A stretch of 64,000 nucleotides of DNA. It comes from Candidatus Eiseniibacteriota bacterium (GTDB taxonomy: Bacteria > Eisenbacteria > RBG-16-71-46 > CAIMUX01). Each line of letters begins with the position of its first letter. Position 1 is the stretch's first letter. The notes below the pieces were generated by a model. It had not been told where the DNA came from and made no database searches. It saw only the letters and a program-made list of their open reading frames with translations. Positions 44,972 to 56,900 of this stretch are shown piece by piece. The DNA is taken from NCBI GenBank assembly GCA_016712505.1, contig JADJQY010000004.1:620001-684000 (forward strand), in the 5' to 3' direction. Position numbers and translations under genes: made by a program.

Positions 44972-46147
44972 TCAGGCCGCCTGGCGGTCGCGTTCGCTCT
45001 CTTCGGGGGTGACCGGGAACGGCTCGATCAACCCGATCCCGGCCGCGAAGTTGGTCAGTCGGGCGATCAGCTCCGGGTTGACCTGCTGGCCGCGGCAGGC
45101 CAGGAGGAGACCGTTGCGGGCAAAGACGTCCTCCACGAACCGCATTCCCGGTCGCAGGGCGGCGAGTGGACAGCGCTCGATCGGTGTCCCTTCCCCCGCC
45201 ACCGCGCGCGACTCGGCCAGACACCCGACCAGCGACGGATCGAAGCTCGCGGGGCTGCTGCGCAGGAGCGCAATCGCCCGCTCCGGCGCATGTCGACGTC
45301 GCAGCAGCCGGTCGTACTCCGCGGCCACGCGGATGGCGCGGGCGCCCCACGGGATGGCACGGCCGGTCGGACTATCGAGTGGGCCGTTCTGGCCATCGAA
45401 GTCCAGGTCGCGCCAGCGCAGGATCTCACGCACCGACTCGAGCCGCGGAATCGAGGCCAGGAGATCGAGCGAGACCTGCGGCACCCGTTCGAACATCTCG
45501 GTCTCCGCCGGACTGAGCGGCTCGCCCTCGTCGTGGCGCTCGATGACCGAGGCGGGAATGGTGACCAGCCCCGCCTGGGAGAAGGCGGCTGCGACCTCGA
45601 GCGGCCAGATCTCCTCGACCTGGTCCCGCTCTGCCATGGCCCGCACCAGATCCCGCACATGGGCCGCCCGACCGAACACCGCGGGACTGGAGAGAGAGAG
45701 CAGCTCGAAGAGCGACTGCACCGCCCCCCGGAGCGTCTCGCGCAGCAACTGCCGCTCGGCGATCACCAGCTCGTACTGGCGGGTGGCCTCGCCCAGCACC
45801 TGGCGCAGCTCGTCGCGATGACACGGCTTGAGAAGGAATCGGAAGACTCGCCCCTCGTTCACCGCCTTGATCGAATCGATGAAATCGGACTGGCCGGAGA
45901 GGATGATCCGAACCGCGTCGGGCCGGCGTTCGCGCACGGCGGAGAGCAACTCGACGCCGTTCATGTTCGGCATGCGCATGTCGGACATCACGACCGCAAA
46001 GGGACCGGTGGTCTGGAGGAGGTCGAGAGCCTCCTGACCGGAGTTCGCGGTCGAGATCTGAAACTGACCCCGAAGTTGCCGGGAGAGTCCGGAGAGCACG
46101 TTCGGTTCGTCGTCGACGAGCAGGATCCGGTGCCGTTCGTTCACCAT
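44972..46147 (-). CDS. Response regulator with degenerate HD-GYP domain
   Basis: 391 aa. ATG at 46147 with GGGAGGG upstream. Receiver: DDE (12-14), Asp56 in VVMSDMRMPNMNG, Ser in ILSGQSD, Lys in LLKPCHR. The rest resembles RpfG-type HD-GYP phosphodiesterases by context ('GLVTIPASVIERHDEGEPLS', 'RVPQVSLDLLASIPRLESVR'). The catalytic HD dyad (FSQAGL where family members have HDIGK) and the HHE/GYP motif (RWRDLDFDG) are missing. It is therefore unlikely to hydrolyse c-di-GMP and may act as a binding output. It is upstream of, and in an operon with, the histidine kinase. Confidence 0.85.
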   Translation of the reverse strand: MVNERHRILLVDDEPNVLSGLSRQLRGQFQISTANSGQEALDLLQTTGPFAVVMSDMRMPNMNGVELLSAVRERRPDAVRIILSGQSDFIDSIKAVNEGRVFRFLLKPCHRDELRQVLGEATRQYELVIAERQLLRETLRGAVQSLFELLSLSSPAVFGRAAHVRDLVRAMAERDQVEEIWPLEVAAAFSQAGLVTIPASVIERHDEGEPLSPAETEMFERVPQVSLDLLASIPRLESVREILRWRDLDFDGQNGPLDSPTGRAIPWGARAIRVAAEYDRLLRRRHAPERAIALLRSSPASFDPSLVGCLAESRAVAGEGTPIERCPLAALRPGMRFVEDVFARNGLLLACRGQQVNPELIARLTNFAAGIGLIEPFPVTPEESERDRQAA

Positions 46148-46269
46148 CCCTCCCTGGGTAGAGCCTCCAGAGGAGATCGACCGATCGAGGGCCGAGCTTG
46201 ATCCGTCGTGCGCTCGACGCGCGCGAAGGGCCACGCCTGGCCGTTTCGGGCCGTCCCACGCCGGGGCGC

Positions 46270-47028
46270 TCAGCGGAGGTCGAAGCAGCGAAGGCGGGAG
46301 GGACGCCGTTCCACCACGACCGCCGCGACCGCGCCGGGGGCAGGGGCGACGATATGGAAGCGCCAGCGCATTCGCGCGGCCGGATCGCCCGCGACCCAGA
46401 GGAGCCGGGCAGGCCGCCGCGGGGACAGGGTGACGCTGAAGCCTTGAAGATCCCCGCCGAGCCCGACCCCCTGAGCCTTGAGCCACGCCTCCTTCCGCGT
46501 CCACCCGAGGTAGAAGGCGGTGAGACGGGACTCCGCCGGCAGAGCGGCGAACTCGGCTTGCTCCGCGGGCGAGAAGTGGGACGCCACCAGCGCCTCGAGC
46601 TCGGCGATCCCCCGGACCGACTCGAGATCGACCCCGACGCCGGCATCCCGGGTGACGGCCAGGAGGGCCAGGTCGTCGCTGTCGGTCAAGTTCCAGGCGA
46701 GTGACGGGACCCCATGTGCGGCATCGAGTTCCGGCCTTTGGTGAGGAGACAACTCGAAGCGGAGGGAGGCGGGATCGATCCCGGTGTAGGCGCCGAGAAG
46801 CAGACGGAGTGCGCCGCGGCGGACGGTGAAGCGGTCGCGGTGCAGGTCGAAGCGGTAGCCCTCGCGGCGATCGCGCTCGTCGGGTGAAAGGAGCGAGTGG
46901 AACCGCTCGCGCTGCACCTGATCGACCGCGAGCGCGATCCGCCAGAGGTGCACCTCGTCGCGACCGAGAGACGGGAAGTTACCTTCCGGACCGCCGGCCG
47001 GCACCTCGATCGAGGCCCACCGGGCCAT
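46270..47028 (-). CDS. 4'-phosphopantetheinyl transferase (Sfp type)
   Basis: 252 aa. Transfers phosphopantetheine from CoA to the carrier-protein Ser residues of the adjacent NRPS. Motifs: GVGVDLE (Mg2+-binding Asp/Glu, ~130) and WTRKEAWLKAQGVGL (~175), diagnostic of Sfp-type enzymes. The ATG overlaps the TGA of the thioesterase gene by 1 nt (TGATG), so the two are coupled. Length is typical. Placed beside the NRPS, it most likely activates that enzyme (inference from position and family). Confidence 0.93.
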   Translation of the reverse strand: MARWASIEVPAGGPEGNFPSLGRDEVHLWRIALAVDQVQRERFHSLLSPDERDRREGYRFDLHRDRFTVRRGALRLLLGAYTGIDPASLRFELSPHQRPELDAAHGVPSLAWNLTDSDDLALLAVTRDAGVGVDLESVRGIAELEALVASHFSPAEQAEFAALPAESRLTAFYLGWTRKEAWLKAQGVGLGGDLQGFSVTLSPRRPARLLWVAGDPAARMRWRFHIVAPAPGAVAAVVVERRPSRLRCFDLR

Positions 47029-47810
47029 CAGGAGATCCGGTCGCGAATCAGCTCGAGCATCCGGCCCTGGTGCGCCTCGAAGAAGAAATGATCGCCGGGC
47101 AGGAGCACGATTTCACAGTCGGCCGAGGTCACCTCCCGCCAGGCTTCGAGGTGTGCGGGCGTGACGTTGGGATCGGCGTCCCCCCCGAAGACGAGTAGCG
47201 GGATCTCGAGCCGTGGCGCCGGCTGGTGACGGTAGGTCTCGCAGAGCGCGAAGTCGGCCCGGATGGTGGGGAGAACCAGCTCCATCAGCTCGCGATGCGC
47301 GAGCACTTCGGCCGGAGTCCCGTTCATCTCTCCGAGCGCCGTGATGAATTGTTCATCGGGGAGGGAATGAAGTTCCCCCGTGGACGGCATGCAGTGAGGA
47401 GGTCGAGCCGCGGCCACGACCAAGGTCCGCGGCAGCGCACCTCCCGCGGCGGCGAGCCGTTGAATGAACCCAGTCGCGATCAGCGCCCCCATGCTGTAGC
47501 CGAAGAAGGCGAACGGGGGAACGAGCCGGGGTGCGACCTCCGACATCAGCTGCTCGAGGAGCGGAGCGAGCCGGGTGTGCGCGGCTTCGCGGAAGCGGGC
47601 CTCGCGCCCCGGAAGTTGAAGCGGGCAGATCTCGAGCCGTCCCTCCGTGGCACGTCGCCACGGACGGTAGGTCGAGGCTCCCCCGCCGGCAAACGGAAAG
47701 CAAACCAGGGAGGGCAAGCCAGCCCCAGGTCCGCCCACGTTGCCCTGGCCGATGGCGGATGGCGCCCCGAATGGCCACCAAGGATCGGATCGTGTCGCAT
47801 CGGCGCTCAT
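47028..47810 (-). CDS. Type II thioesterase of the NRPS locus
   Basis: 260 aa alpha/beta-hydrolase. Catalytic Ser106 in FFGYSMGALIA; Asp in FGGDADPN; His in LPGDHFFFEAH. These proteins remove misprimed or stalled acyl groups from carrier proteins in NRPS assembly lines. N-terminal motif: 'LVCFPFAGGGASTYRPW'. It is divergent from the NRPS (175 bp between starts) and coupled to the Sfp-type transferase. Confidence 0.94.
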   Translation of the reverse strand: MSADATRSDPWWPFGAPSAIGQGNVGGPGAGLPSLVCFPFAGGGASTYRPWRRATEGRLEICPLQLPGREARFREAAHTRLAPLLEQLMSEVAPRLVPPFAFFGYSMGALIATGFIQRLAAAGGALPRTLVVAAARPPHCMPSTGELHSLPDEQFITALGEMNGTPAEVLAHRELMELVLPTIRADFALCETYRHQPAPRLEIPLLVFGGDADPNVTPAHLEAWREVTSADCEIVLLPGDHFFFEAHQGRMLELIRDRIS

Positions 47811-47985
47811 GGGATCAGAAGCTCCTCCTCTGTTTCAGCGTGCTCGGGTCCGGGAGCCCAGTGTACTATCGCGACCTGGCGATCGCCCTACTTGGCCGCG
47901 CGACGCCGCACTTTCGACCGCGCCGTCGGCTGGCCCGGCGGCGCCGGCTCGACCGGTACGAACTCGCTCACTGCCCGGGATCGAC

Positions 47986-50900
47986 GTGACCTCTCTGTCT
48001 CCACCCATCGGTGTCGGCGCGCCCCCTCCGCACGCGCGAGACATCATCGAGATTCTCCGGCTCCGCGCCCGGTCGCATCCGCACGCCCCAGCGTTCACCT
48101 TCCTGCAGAATGCTCCGCTCGAGCCGGAAACGATCTCGTACCGCGAGCTCGATCGCCGCGCCCGCTGCATCGCCGATCAGCTCACCACGCGCGGACTGGC
48201 CCGCACGCCGGTGCTGCTGCTCCATCCGGCAGGGTTGCCGTTTGTCGAGGCGTTCTTCGGGGCGCTGTATGCGCGCGTGATCGCGGTTCCGGCCTATCCG
48301 CCGCGCGCCAATCGGACGCTCGGCCGGATCGACGGTATCGCGGCAGATTCCGGAGCCCGAGTCGCCCTCACCACGGAAGCGCAGCTGGCCCGCGCGGTCG
48401 AGGCGGCGGCAACCGCACCGCATCTCGCCGACCTGGAGTGGATCGCCTCCGACGCCCTGACGCGGAGCAGGAGTGATGCCGCGCCCGATGATGGAGAAGC
48501 GGAACTGAACACGCCGACGACCGCGACGGCGCCTGATCCGGACCGCACCGCCTATCTGCAGTACACCTCAGGCTCCACCGCAAACCCCAAGGGGGTGATG
48601 GTGAGCCACCGGAACATCCTGGCCAACGCCGAGACGATCCGGGTCGGGTTCCGCCACGACGCGGGAAGTCGCTCGCTCTCCTGGCTCCCTCACTTCCACG
48701 ACATGGGATTGATCGACGGGATCCTGCTTCCGATCTACGCCGGGTTCCCCGCCTTCCTGATGGATCCGCTCTCGTTCTTGCAGAACCCGGCGCGGTGGCT
48801 GGAGGTGATCGGCGAGCAGGCGATCACCCACTCCGGTGGACCGAACTTCGCCTATGACCTCTGCGCGCGCCGGATCACCGGCGACCTCGCGAGGTTCGAT
48901 CTCTCGAGTTGGAGTGTGGCCTACAACGGAGCGGAGCCGGTTCGTGCCGAGACCCTCGACCGCTTCGCCGAGCGGTTCGCCGCCGCCGGCTTTCGCCGCC
49001 GCGCATTTTATCCCGCCTATGGCCTGGCCGAAGCGACCCTCAAGGTGACGGGCGGAGACCGCGGGGCGGGGCCGAGTGTCCTCGCACTCGATCGCACGGC
49101 CCTCGCGCGGGGCGAGGTCGCGATCGGGGCCGAAGACCTGCTGCTGGTCGGAGCCGGACGCGCCGTTGCGCCGACCGAGGTGCGGATCGTCGACCCGGAG
49201 CGGGCCGCACCGCTGGGTGAAAACCAGGTGGGCGAGATCTGGGTCGGCGGACCGAGCGTGGCGGGCGGGTACTGGAACCGGCCGGAAGAGAGCCGCTCCA
49301 CCTTCGCGGCAATCCTCGTCGGGGAGGAGGCCGGAATCGGGGGCTACCTGCGCACGGGCGATCTCGGCTTCGTGCGCGGCGGAGAGCTGTTCGTCACCGG
49401 GCGACGGAAGGACCTGATCATCGTCCGCGGGCGGAACCTCTATCCCCAGGACATCGAGCAGACTGCGGAGGCGTGCGGCGGGGCGATCCGGCCCGCGGCC
49501 TCGGCCGCCTTCAGCGTGGAGAGGGATGAAGAACGGCTGGTGGTGGTGCTGGAGCTCGAACGTCACGGATCGAAGGACCACGAGCTGCTCTTTCGCGCCG
49601 TTCGCGAGGCGATTCTCGAGACGCACGAGGTCGATCCGCTCGCCATCGTGCTGGTCCGCCCTGCGTCGGTGCCGAAGACCTCGAGCGGCAAGGTGCAACG
49701 TGCCGCCTGCCGCCAGGCGTTTCTCGAGGGAACGCTCGCCACCGTGGCGGAGTGGCGCGCGCCGCTTGCGGCCTCCGAGGCGGAGATCCCGGGAAACGAG
49801 GTCGAGCCGCTGGGGTCACGGGGCTGGCTGGCCGCGCGGATCGCGCGGAAACTGGGGCTGGACGCCGGGCAGCTCCCGTCTGATCGCTCGCTGCTTGCCC
49901 TCGGACTCGATTCGTTGCGCGCCACCGAGCTGGCGCACGAGATCTCGGACGCGCTCGGACTCGACCTTCGAGCGGTCGAATTGATCGAGGCGCGCGACCT
50001 CGTCGCGGTGCACGAGGCGGTCGAGGCCGCGCTCCAGGCCCGAGCCGCAGCGGGGCCGATTCCCGCAGGCCCGCGTCCGACCGGCGAGGAGTGCGACCTG
50101 ACCGCGGGCCAACGCGCCCTCTGGTTTATGCAGGAGCTGGCGCCGGAGAGCAGCGCGTACACCATCTCCTCCGCGCTGCGGCTCGATGGAGCGGTCGACG
50201 AGACTGCGCTGCACCGGTCGGTGCTGGCGGTCGTGGCGCGCCACCCCGCGCTCCGAACGCGCATCGTGGGTGGGGCGCGACCGCGGCAGCGATTCGATGT
50301 CGAGGCGGAGGCACTCTACGCTGTCGAGGATTGGGCTGTCGAGGATTGGGCTGTCGAGGATTGGCCGATCGAGGGGCCGGCCCGCGAAGCCGGGCCGGGC
50401 GCGGCGCTCGCCGTGCGCCTGGCCGATGCGGCGGCGATCGGATTCGATTTCGCCCGGGGACCGCTGGTCCGCATTCGCCTCATCCGCGTCGGGGAGATGC
50501 GCATCTTGTTCATTGCGGCGCATCACGTCGTGGCCGATCTCTGGTCACTCTCGATCGTGCTGCGCGACCTGGTCGACGCCTATCGCCGGATCGTGGAGCC
50601 ACCGTTGCTCCAGGGGGAGTTCGCGAGCCGGCGACGCGGGAGCGACGCGACGCCGCACCCGGCGTGGTTGGTCGAGCGGGAACAGCAGTACCTCGCCGGA
50701 GAGGCCGGGGCGCGCGGGCTCGACTACTGGCGGTCGCTACTCCTGCCCGAAGCGGAACCGATCACGCTCCCGAGCGAACGGATGCGGCCGCAGCAACAAC
50801 AGTTTCTCGGCGCACTCCGGCGCCACACCATCCCCGCGCCGCTCGCGACGAGGCTCCGCGCGGCCGCACGCTCCGGTGAGGTGACCCTCTTCACCTACCT

Positions 50901-53900
50901 GTTGAGCGGGTTCCAGGCGCTGGTCGCGCGGTTGAGCGGCCAGAGCACGGTCGCCGTCGGGGCCCCCTCGGCTGCCCGCGGCGATGCAGGCCTGGCCGAG
51001 CTGGTGGGATATCTGGTCAATCCGATCGTGCTGCGCGCCGACCTGGCCGATGATCCGACCTTCGCCGCCCTGGTCGCGCGAAACTCGATCCAGGTGCAGT
51101 GCGCGTTGCGCCACGACCGGTATCCGTTTGCCGAGCTGGTGCGACGCCTCGGGCCCGAGCGTCGCCCCGGCCGCTCCCCTTTCTTCGATCTGATGTTCGA
51201 GCTCCGCGGCGTGGGCGACCTGGTGCGCGGTGACCTCGCCGCCGGCGGCGGAGCGCCGCTCTCGATCACCCCGTCGCTTTCGGCCGTGCCGATCGAGCTC
51301 GAGCGACGCTCGGCGCAGTTCGATCTCTCGGTCAGCGTGACCGACGACCCGCGCGGACTCGAAGTCGAGTTCGAGTACGATCGCGCACTCTTCGCCCCGG
51401 CCCGGATCGATGCCTTCGCCCGGGCGTACGTCGCGCTCCTCGAAGCGACACTCGAGTCCCCGCACCTCGCGATCAGCCGGCTTCCGCTCCTTCGCGGCCA
51501 GGAGCGACGCCTCGCCCTCGGGCCGGTGCCATCCGACGTGCCGTTCGATCCGGAGGCGGTGCTCGATCGCCAGGTGGCGAACCAAGCCCGGCGACGTCCG
51601 GAAGCGATCGCGGCGCGGGACGGCGAGCGACGCCTGAGCTACGCGCTGCTCGACGCGGCGGTCGATCGCCTGGCCCACCGCCTCCGCGCCCTCGGCGTCG
51701 GACCGGAAGTGCGCGTGCTGATCCCGATCGAGAAGTCGTTGGAGCTGGTGGTGGCGATCCTCGCCACGCTGCGCGCGGGAGGAGCGTATCTGCCGGTCGA
51801 TCCCGGCCTGCCGACCGCGCGCCTCCGCCTGATCGCCGCTGACAGCGACGCCCGCCTGAGCATTGTCCGCGGCGGTGCGGCACCGGAACTCGACCTCCCG
51901 ACGGTCGAGGTGTCCGATCCGCTGAGCGAAGCGGAGCGCGAGCGCACCGAGCCGGTGGTGATCGCGGTCCCGGCGGACGCGCTCGCCTACGTCATCTATA
52001 CCTCGGGCACGACCGGAAGGCCGAAGGGGGTCGGCGTTTCCCGAAGAAATCTGGCCGGGGCCTACCGCGCCTGGGACCTGGCCTATGACCTCGGTCGCCT
52101 TCCGGTGCATCTGGCGATGGCGGCTCCCAGCTTCGACGTCTTCACCGGCGATCTGGTCCGCGCCCTGGGGGCCGGACAGGAGCTGGTGCTCTGCGATCGG
52201 GAGACGCTGCTCGATCCGCCCGCTCTGGCCACGCTCTGCGCGCGACACCAGGTCGCCTTCGGTGACTTCCTGCCCGCCACGCTGCGCGAGCTGGCCCATC
52301 ATCTGGTCCAGGCCGATCTGCGCCTCGATGCGTTCCGCCTCCTGGTGGTGGGATCGGATGCCTGGCACATGTCCGACTACCGGCTCTTCCGCCGGGCCTT
52401 CCCCCACCCCACGCCGATCCTGAACTCCTACGGCGTGACCGAGGCGACGGTCGACAGTTGCTTCGACGTCATCCCGGAGAGCGATCTCGACCGGGCCTCC
52501 CCGACCATCGGCCGACCGCTGGCCAACACCGCGAGCTACGTGCTCGACCGCGCCCTCGAGCCAACCCCGCCCGGGGTCGCGGGAACGCTCTACCTGGCCG
52601 GTCCCGCGCTGGCCCGCGGCTACCTCGGTCACCCCGACTGGACGGCGGAACGCTTTCGGCCCGATCCGTTCGGCCTTCCCGGGGCGCGGATGTATGACAC
52701 CGGCGACGCGGCGCGGCGGCTCGAGGACGGGAGGATCGAGTTCCTGGGGCGTGGCGACACCCAGGTGAAGATCCGCGGGCACCGGATCGAGACGGCGGAG
52801 ATCGAGGCGGTGCTCGAGACCCATCCCGAGGTGCGTCGCGCGATCGTGACCGCGCCGCAGATCGGGGCCACACAACGGCTGGTGGCCTACATCCTCGGGC
52901 CGGTGAACGAAACCGCGCTCCGGGAGCACACCCGCGCGCTGCTTCCGGAGTACATGCTGCCGGCCGCATTCCTCTTCCTCGAGTCGCTGCCGCTGACCCC
53001 GCACGGCAAGGTCGATCGGAAGGCTCTGCCGGAACCGCGCTTCGAGGGCGGGAAATGCGATGCCGGCCGGCCGCTCGACCGAACCGAGACCGCACTGGCG
53101 GCGATCTGGCAACGGCTGCTCGGGGTCGCGTCGGTGGGCGCGGAGGATGACTTCTTCGCCCTGGGAGGCGACTCGATCCTCGGGATCCAGCTGGTCGGGT
53201 TGGCCCGCGCGGCGGGGTTGGCGCTGACCCCACGCCTCCTCTTCGAGCATCCGACGCTCGAGGCGCTGGCGCGGGTCGCGTCCGCGATCGAGCCGCCGCA
53301 CGACGCGCAAGCCTGGGCGGGCGATGCCCCGCTCCTTCCGATCCAGCAGTGGTTTTTCGCCCAGGATTTCATCGAGCCGCACCACTGGAACCTCGCCTTC
53401 GCCCTCGACACCACCGGCCGGATCGAGCCGCGAACGATCGAGCGCGCGGCGGAGGCGCTGCTCGACCGGCACGACGCGCTGCGAGCGCGCTTCCCCTCAG
53501 AGGGAGGACGGACCCGGCAGGTGATCTCCGAGGTGGGCAAGGTCGCTCCGGCTCTGCGCGTGATCGACGCGGAAGGAGAGTCACATACCCGCGTGGTGCG
53601 CCGGATCGCCGAGGAAGATCAAGCACGACTCGACCTGGAGCGCGGACCGCTGATCCGCTTCTCGCTCGTACGGAGTGGCGTGACCCACTCGACGCTGCTG
53701 GTCACCGCGCATCACCTCGTGGTCGACGGCGTCTCCCTGCGGCTTCTGGCGGAGGATCTGGCCCGCGCCCAGGCGATGGCGGAACGGGGCGAGGCGATCG
53801 ATCTCGGCCCGCGCGCCGCCGCGCCCTTCGCCTACGCCCGCGCACTCGAGGCGCACTACCGGAACCGGCCGGAGAACGCAGCCACGGCCACGATCGACGA

Positions 53901-56900
53901 CGCGGTCCCCGATGCTCCGCTCTGGTCTTCCGCACCCGAGGCTCCGGTGCCGCTCGAGGCGAGCACCCGACATCAGGTGGTGCGCTGGAGCACGGAGGAG
54001 ACGGCGACGCTGGCACCGGGTCGCCGCGACGGTCGGAGGCTCGAGGCGATGCTCCTCGCCGCGGTGCTGACCGCCATCGCGGCGACGACGAAGCGGCCGC
54101 GTCTTCGCTTCGAGCGCGAGACCCACGGTCGGGACCTGCGCCCGGAGATCGATCTCTCGCGCACCGTCGGCTGGTTCACCGAAGTCGATGCGATCACCGT
54201 CGACCAGCTCGATCCGGGGGGCCTCCCGCGCACTGTGGCGCGGGTCGCCCGCCTGCTGCGCGGACGGAGTGGCGATCGGCTCGCGCGCCGTGCCTACGGC
54301 GGCGTACGGTCAGCGGCTCCGGAGGCGGAGATCAGCTGGAACTTCCTCGGTCGCTTCGCCGCAGAGGGCTTTGCCGGTACGCGATGGGGTGCGATCCGCG
54401 AGCCCGAGGCGGCACGACGGTCTCCCCGGGCGCGTCGGACCCACCCGCTCGAGATCGACGCCGGGGTGATCGATGGCCGACTGTCGATTTCCCTGGCCCA
54501 CGCCCCGGAGCAGATTCCGCCCGAGGTGATCGAGGAGATCGCGGCGCGCACGCGCGTCGGAGTGGAGTTGCTCCTGCTCGCCGAGAGCGATGCGACGGGG
54601 AGCGATGCCGCCGAGGGCGATGCCGTGGGAACCGGTGAGGTGCAAAGAGACGCGCACGAGGGATTGCCGCTCTCCCCCATGCAGGCGGGGATGTTCTATC
54701 ACCACGCGCGTGCCGAGGGGGACGATCCGTACCTGGCCCAGATCACGCTGCGTCTCGACGGGCGAGTCGACCTCGATGCGCTCGCGGCCGCCTGGCGTCA
54801 GCTCTTCGCGCGGCAGCCGGCACTTCGGGCGACCTTTGCCGCCGACGACGACGGAACGCCCCGTCAGTGGACGGCGGAGACGGTCGAGTTGCCCGTGACG
54901 CGACACCGGCTCGACACTGCGATCGGCGAGCGGACCGAGGAGTCGGAACTCGAGCGCATCACGGCGGCGACGCGAGCCGCCGGGTTCGATCTGGCGCACG
55001 CTCCGCTCGCCCGGATCGATCTGCTCTCCTTGCCCGTGGAACGCACCTGGATGATCTTCACCCATCATCATCTGCTGCTCGATGGCTGGTCGTTGCCGCT
55101 CCTGATCGAGGAGCTTTTCCTGCAGTACACGCGACTGCGTGGAGACGCCCCGGGGGACGATCCGGAGCGAGGCGACGACGCGCGGTCGCGCCCGCGAGGA
55201 GACGCCGCCGAGGAGACGCCGCCCGAGGAAACGCCGCCCGCGGAGACTTGGCGGCGGTATCTCGAATGGATCGAATCGAGCGACCACATGGCAGCGGAGC
55301 GCTACTTCCGGGAGAGCCTCGGCGGACTCTCCGAGCCAAGCCCCGCCCCCGCGCCGTGGGGGTTGGCGGGGCGTCCGGACGGACAGCCGGGAAACGGCAC
55401 CGGCGTGGTCACCGCCTGCGCGCCGCGCGATCTCGAGTCGCGTGCGCGCAGCTTTGGGCTCACACCGAACACGCTCGTGCAGGCGGCCTGGGCGCTCTGC
55501 CTCGCCCAGAGCCTGGGTCGCGACGACGTGGTCTTCGGCGCCACCACGGCCGGACGACCCCCGACCATCCCGGGGATCGAGGGCGCGATCGGGCTGTTCA
55601 TCAACACCCTTCCGCAGCGGGTGCGACTCGCGCCGGAGAGTCGGGTGCTCCTGTGGCTGCGCGCATTGCAACGGGCGGGCGCGGAACTTCGGAGCTACGA
55701 GTACACCTCGCTCGCCGCGGCGCAGCGCCTGGCGGGCACTCCCGTGGGGGTCCCGCTCTTCGAAACCTTGCTGGTCTTCGAGAACTACCCGTTGGACGCC
55801 GCACGACTCCGCGTGCAGCGCGACTTCGTGGTCGGCGCGCTCCGCCTGCACGAGGAGACGAACTACCCGCTGACCCTGGTGACCGCGGCGGAGGAGGGGC
55901 TGGGATTCCGCCTGCTCTACGATCGCGCGCGCTATGACGAGACGGGGGCGGTGCAACTGCGCGACCGCTTCCTGCGCGCACTCGAGTCGCTCCTCTCTCA
56001 TCCGGAAGCGAGGCTGGGCGATCTCCCGTCGGTGTCGGAGGCGGAACTGAGCTGGTTGCTCGACGCGGGACGCGGTGCGGAGACGAGCCAAGCGCCGGAG
56101 AGCCTCGTCACCCACTTCGAACGACGGGCGGCGCTCGATCCGGAAGCGATCGCGATCCGCGCCGGCTCGGAGAGCCTGAGCTACGCCGCGCTCGACGCGG
56201 ATGCGCGACGCTTCGCGCGCGGGTTGCTGAGCCTCGGAGTCCGGGCCGAGGAGCCGGTGCTCCTCGCGCTCCCCCGTTCCATCGATCTGATCGTGGCCAT
56301 CCTGGGCACCCTCCGCGCCGGGGCGGCGTACGTGCCGGTCGATCCGGAGGCGCCGCCGGCCCGGGTGGAGCGGATGGCTGCCGATCTGGCCGCGCGGCAC
56401 CGGATCGAAAACGGAGGCGAACCGGGAACCTGGAGCGTGGCTTCGGTGTTGGCGCGCGGCGTGGAGCCACGCCCCCTTCCCTCCCCCGCTCCGGATCAGC
56501 TCGCCTACGTGATGTTCACCTCCGGCTCGACCGGGGCGCCGAAGGGGATCGAGATCACCCACGCCAACGTGCGGAGTCTGGCCTTCGGGACCGAGCACCA
56601 TCGCACCGGACGCGGAGATGTGCTGCCGCTTCTGGCCCCGATCGCCTTCGATGCATCGACGCTCGAGATCTGGACCACGCTGCTCCACGGAGGGACCCTG
56701 GCCATCGCCCCGACCGCGACCCAGAGCGCCGCTGAGCTGGCGCGGTTCCTGCGGGAGAGCGGGGCAACCTCCACCTTCCTGACCACCGGGCTCTTCCAGG
56801 TGATGGTCGATGAGGAGCCGGAGACGTTGGCTCGTCTGCGCCAGGTGTCGACCGGAGGCGACGTCCTCTCCCCGGCCCACCTCCATCGTTTCTTCGCCCG

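Noticed and set aside
47531..47989. Possible small gene ending in GTGA overlap with the NRPS start
   Set aside because: Most of it is antisense to the thioesterase; the remaining ~60 codons have no signal, domain or RBS. The region is better read as the divergent promoter of the two transcripts.
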